Position numbers and translations under genes: made by a program. Positions 62,244 to 64,000 of a stretch of DNA of 64,000 bases are shown one piece after another (positions within the stretch are counted from its first letter, which is position 1; every line of letters begins with the position of its first letter). The stretch is from an uncultured Pirellulaceae bacterium (GTDB taxonomy: Bacteria > Planctomycetota > Planctomycetia > Pirellulales > Pirellulaceae). Below the pieces are notes generated by a model. The model was given only the letters and a program-made list of their open reading frames with translations, was not told the DNA's origin and did not search any database. The stretch spans positions 1 through 64,000 of the forward strand of contig CALHPU010000020.1 of assembly GCA_938036435.1 (NCBI GenBank). The letters run 5' to 3'.

Positions 62244-62657
62244 CTAGGGCTCGATAAAAAAAGCCCGTTTCTGCTGAGGCAACGAATAATCGAAACCGCA
62301 AGAAAAGAACATATCCTCCGAAGCTGAAATCGCCATTAGCTCTTTCACCTTCTCTGATCTTGCCCGAGCAACGCACTGTTTGACCAATCCCCCACCAATG
62401 CCCCTGCGGCGAAAAGCGGTCACGACTGCCAGACATTGAATCTCGGCAAGCTTTTTCGAGTAAATCTCCAGCGCTGCAAACCCGACTAACTTTCCGTCTG
62501 AGCGGCAAAGAAAAGCATGCTTTAGCAACAGTTGCATCTCAATCGACGTACGCTGCAACAACTCCTTCCGATCCATAAAAGGCTGAAGGAAATCTTGCAC
62601 CTCTTCCAAATCTTCTTGGCAGGCGTCAACAAACTCAAACGGCAAATCTTTGTCCAT
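62244..62657 (-). CDS. GNAT-family acetyltransferase, possibly N-acetylglutamate synthase-like (137 aa)
   Basis: The GNAT acetyl-CoA site is clear in EIQCLAVVTAFRRRGIGGGL (about 73-92, Q/RxxGxG/A). The C-terminus (SASEDMFFSCGFDYSLPQQK) resembles that of ArgA/NAGS proteins. It acts on an amine; with the M20 deacetylase just upstream (57 bases, same strand), acetylglutamate metabolism is a reasonable guess. It lacks the amino-acid kinase domain of classical ArgA. Confidence 0.75.
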   Translation of the reverse strand: MDKDLPFEFVDACQEDLEEVQDFLQPFMDRKELLQRTSIEMQLLLKHAFLCRSDGKLVGFAALEIYSKKLAEIQCLAVVTAFRRRGIGGGLVKQCVARARSEKVKELMAISASEDMFFSCGFDYSLPQQKRAFFIEP

Positions 62658-62714
62658 AAATCAAACTCGGCAATAATTTCTATTCTGCGCGCGGGCGAGC
62701 AACACTTGGCCCAA

Positions 62715-63842
62715 TCAACAGCACCAATGGGCAATCATTTTGGCATAAACTTCAGTTCCGCGATGCAACTGCTCAAGGCCAATCCACTCATTTTTCGTAT
62801 GAGCTTGTTTTATGCTGCCGGGACCGCAAACAATTTTATCATTTAGTTCGGTCAGCACACCGCCATCGGTACCGTAGGCCGCCGTTTTGGCTTCCTTTCG
62901 ATGAACCAACTTAAGGGCCTCAGTCACAAACTCCGATTCCGGATCGGTCCACAATGCAGCACCGTAATCGTTCAACGACAACTCCAAACCAAACTGCTTG
63001 GCCAACTCGCGCACACGCAGCACGATGGGCTGATGATCGACGTCAGGCATCGGCCGAAAATTTACCGTACAAACAGCTCGGGAGGACGTGACATTATGCG
63101 CCGATCCATCGCCTTTCAATGATATGTTTAGACTCAACGTGGGCGGTTCGAAAGCGTTGTTGTGAAATTCGGCATCCGATTCCGTTTGCTCGTAGATCTC
63201 TTTCATCGCCGCAAGAAACGGAATCAGCTTCAAATTCGCATTCACACCATCACGCGAACTCGAATGAGCCGCCTTGCCTCGGGCCGTCGCGGTAAACTCA
63301 AAACATCCTTTGTGCGCATGGTATATATCCAACATCGTCGGTTCACCGATAATTACCCTTGGTTGTTGCTCAACCATCTCGCGATAGTATTTACTGTCCG
63401 CAACCACCGCTTTGGCTCCGTCGAAGCCAACTTCTTCATCGGCAGTACACACGAAATAGAGCGGGTGTTTCAGGTCGTCCCATGCAATTTCTTGAGACGC
63501 TTCCAACATGCAAGCGATAGATCCTTTCATGTCGCAACTTCCGCGCCCGTACAAACGCTCCCGCGCAATGCGAGGTTCGAAGGGACCAAACTTCTTTGTG
63601 AACCAACGCTTTGCGGGGACAACATCACTGTGGCAAAAATAAGCTAGACCGCCATCGCCGCCGCCTTTCTTGGCCACTAGGTTGACTTTGCGCACTCCCT
63701 TATGGTCCAAGTAGCCCGTTTTCTCGACAACGAAACCGTGCTTGGTCAGCTTCATCTCAAGGTACTTGGCAATATTGCGGTTAGACCGGTGGCTGGTCGA
63801 ATCAAATTCGATCAAGCGTTTGGCATACCTTAGTGCTTTCAT
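62715..63842 (-). CDS. M20-family deacetylase, acetylornithine deacetylase-like (375 aa)
   Basis: Zinc-ligand motifs are in order: YFCHSDVVPA (about 70-79), YGRGSCDMKGS (about 99-109), TADEEVGFDGA (about 133-143), GEPTMLDIYHAHKG (about 165-178) and GPGSIKQAHTKNEW near the C-terminus (about 344-357), whose His is a ligand. The RGKAAHSSSRDGVNA dimerisation segment is also seen. These fit ArgE/DapE/carboxypeptidase G2. I took the ATG at 63842, giving MKALRYAKRLIEFDSTSH as in ArgE. The open frame to 63944 is likely non-coding. Acting with the GNAT neighbour, it may deacetylate acetylornithine. Confidence 0.87.
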   Translation of the reverse strand: MKALRYAKRLIEFDSTSHRSNRNIAKYLEMKLTKHGFVVEKTGYLDHKGVRKVNLVAKKGGGDGGLAYFCHSDVVPAKRWFTKKFGPFEPRIARERLYGRGSCDMKGSIACMLEASQEIAWDDLKHPLYFVCTADEEVGFDGAKAVVADSKYYREMVEQQPRVIIGEPTMLDIYHAHKGCFEFTATARGKAAHSSSRDGVNANLKLIPFLAAMKEIYEQTESDAEFHNNAFEPPTLSLNISLKGDGSAHNVTSSRAVCTVNFRPMPDVDHQPIVLRVRELAKQFGLELSLNDYGAALWTDPESEFVTEALKLVHRKEAKTAAYGTDGGVLTELNDKIVCGPGSIKQAHTKNEWIGLEQLHRGTEVYAKMIAHWCC

Positions 63843-64000
63843 CGTACCGCCTTCATCATCTCGTCCCTTTTCCGGATCCTCTCTATCGGCATCTTCAGCG
63901 AAACACTTCTTGAAGTATCCAACCAACGGTGACAAGTAAAGCACCTGCCAAGTTCAGCCGATTGGGACTATCATGCAACGGGGACTATCATGCAACCGAT
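63843..64000. other. Window end with a short tandem repeat
   Basis: GGGACTATCATGCAAC occurs at 63964-63979 and again at 63981-63996, a 17-base tandem repeat. No gene is visible to the window edge. Confidence 0.7.

Noticed and set aside
61903-62508. 201-codon frame on the minus strand
   Set aside because: It runs through the hairpin element and the GNAT gene in another frame and resembles no protein.
1-64000. CRISPR arrays, prophage and complete insertion sequences
   Set aside because: No evenly spaced direct repeats, phage structural genes or transposase motifs were seen by eye anywhere in the window.

Overview
The window looks like a chromosomal segment of a planctomycete, most likely of the Pirellulales. 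This rests on several things seen together: an ECF sigma factor next to a Ser/Thr kinase with an N-terminal zinc-finger-like motif, a PVC-type CxxCH cytochrome with a beta-propeller, secreted proteins ending in a dockerin-like module, a planctomycete-style LEPRSMLA leader, Tat-exported Gfo/Idh/MocA and TIM-barrel proteins, outer-membrane machinery, many TTG/GTG starts, and abundant intergenic palindromic repeats. No phage, conjugative element, complete insertion sequence or CRISPR array was seen; this is mostly housekeeping and envelope chromosome with short operons on both strands.

Layout. 0-2.6 kb: partial kinase, its ECF sigma factor, and a GxxExxY gene beside two decayed tandem copies. 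2.6-7.8 kb: lysS, a Lol-type ABC permease and ATPase, tsaB (convergent). 8.2-15 kb: two tandem calcineurin-like phosphoesterases, a YidC insertase with a PDZ domain inside its periplasmic part, an exported unknown, and a small protein plus a TatD/EboB-like hydrolase. 15-21 kb: zinc-ribbon membrane protein, Tat-exported oxidoreductase, large DUF11-type surface protein, PilZ-like protein. 21-24.6 kb: a BamA-like machine carried by two consecutive genes (POTRA lipoprotein, then barrel lipoprotein). 24.6-28.5 kb: FucP-type symporter plus aldo/keto reductase, and a Tat-exported sugar isomerase-like protein. 28.8-38.4 kb: large alpha/beta hydrolase lacking the nucleophile serine, DNA polymerase IV, pyrF, an SDR-DUF2867 fusion, a cold-shock protein, RlmA-like methyltransferase, PQQ-type propeller. 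38.6-47 kb: SulP transporter with a large insertion, PDZ protein, DUF6268-like outer-membrane protein, FAH hydrolase, DinB-superfamily protein, tRNA-Pro(GGG), heme A synthase, rhomboid. 47-58.3 kb: two secreted dockerin-module proteins (one a CotH/lamin-tail protein), then a NatA - NatB/CPBP fusion - cytochrome operon. 58.7-64 kb: RecQ with an extended C-terminus, a small unknown, and a GNAT/M20 deacetylase pair that may serve arginine biosynthesis.

Functional themes. Envelope biogenesis is heavily represented (YidC, Lol-type transporter, split BamA, DUF6268 protein, DUF11 surface protein, rhomboid), which suits a diderm planctomycete. Carbohydrate use appears as a fucose-like uptake/oxidation pair and several exported sugar-acting proteins. 

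The most unusual non-coding content is a set of dispersed palindromic elements. One family of about 120 bp, with a core reading GTAGTGGGATTCGCCAG, is present five times, and in three copies the element supplies or overlaps the TAG stop codon of the gene beside it. Other hairpin families occur at 12.9, 28.5, 32.8, 52.3 and 62.0 kb. The split BamA and the nested PDZ in YidC are the most interesting protein-level observations. No single obviously new defence or mobile system was found.
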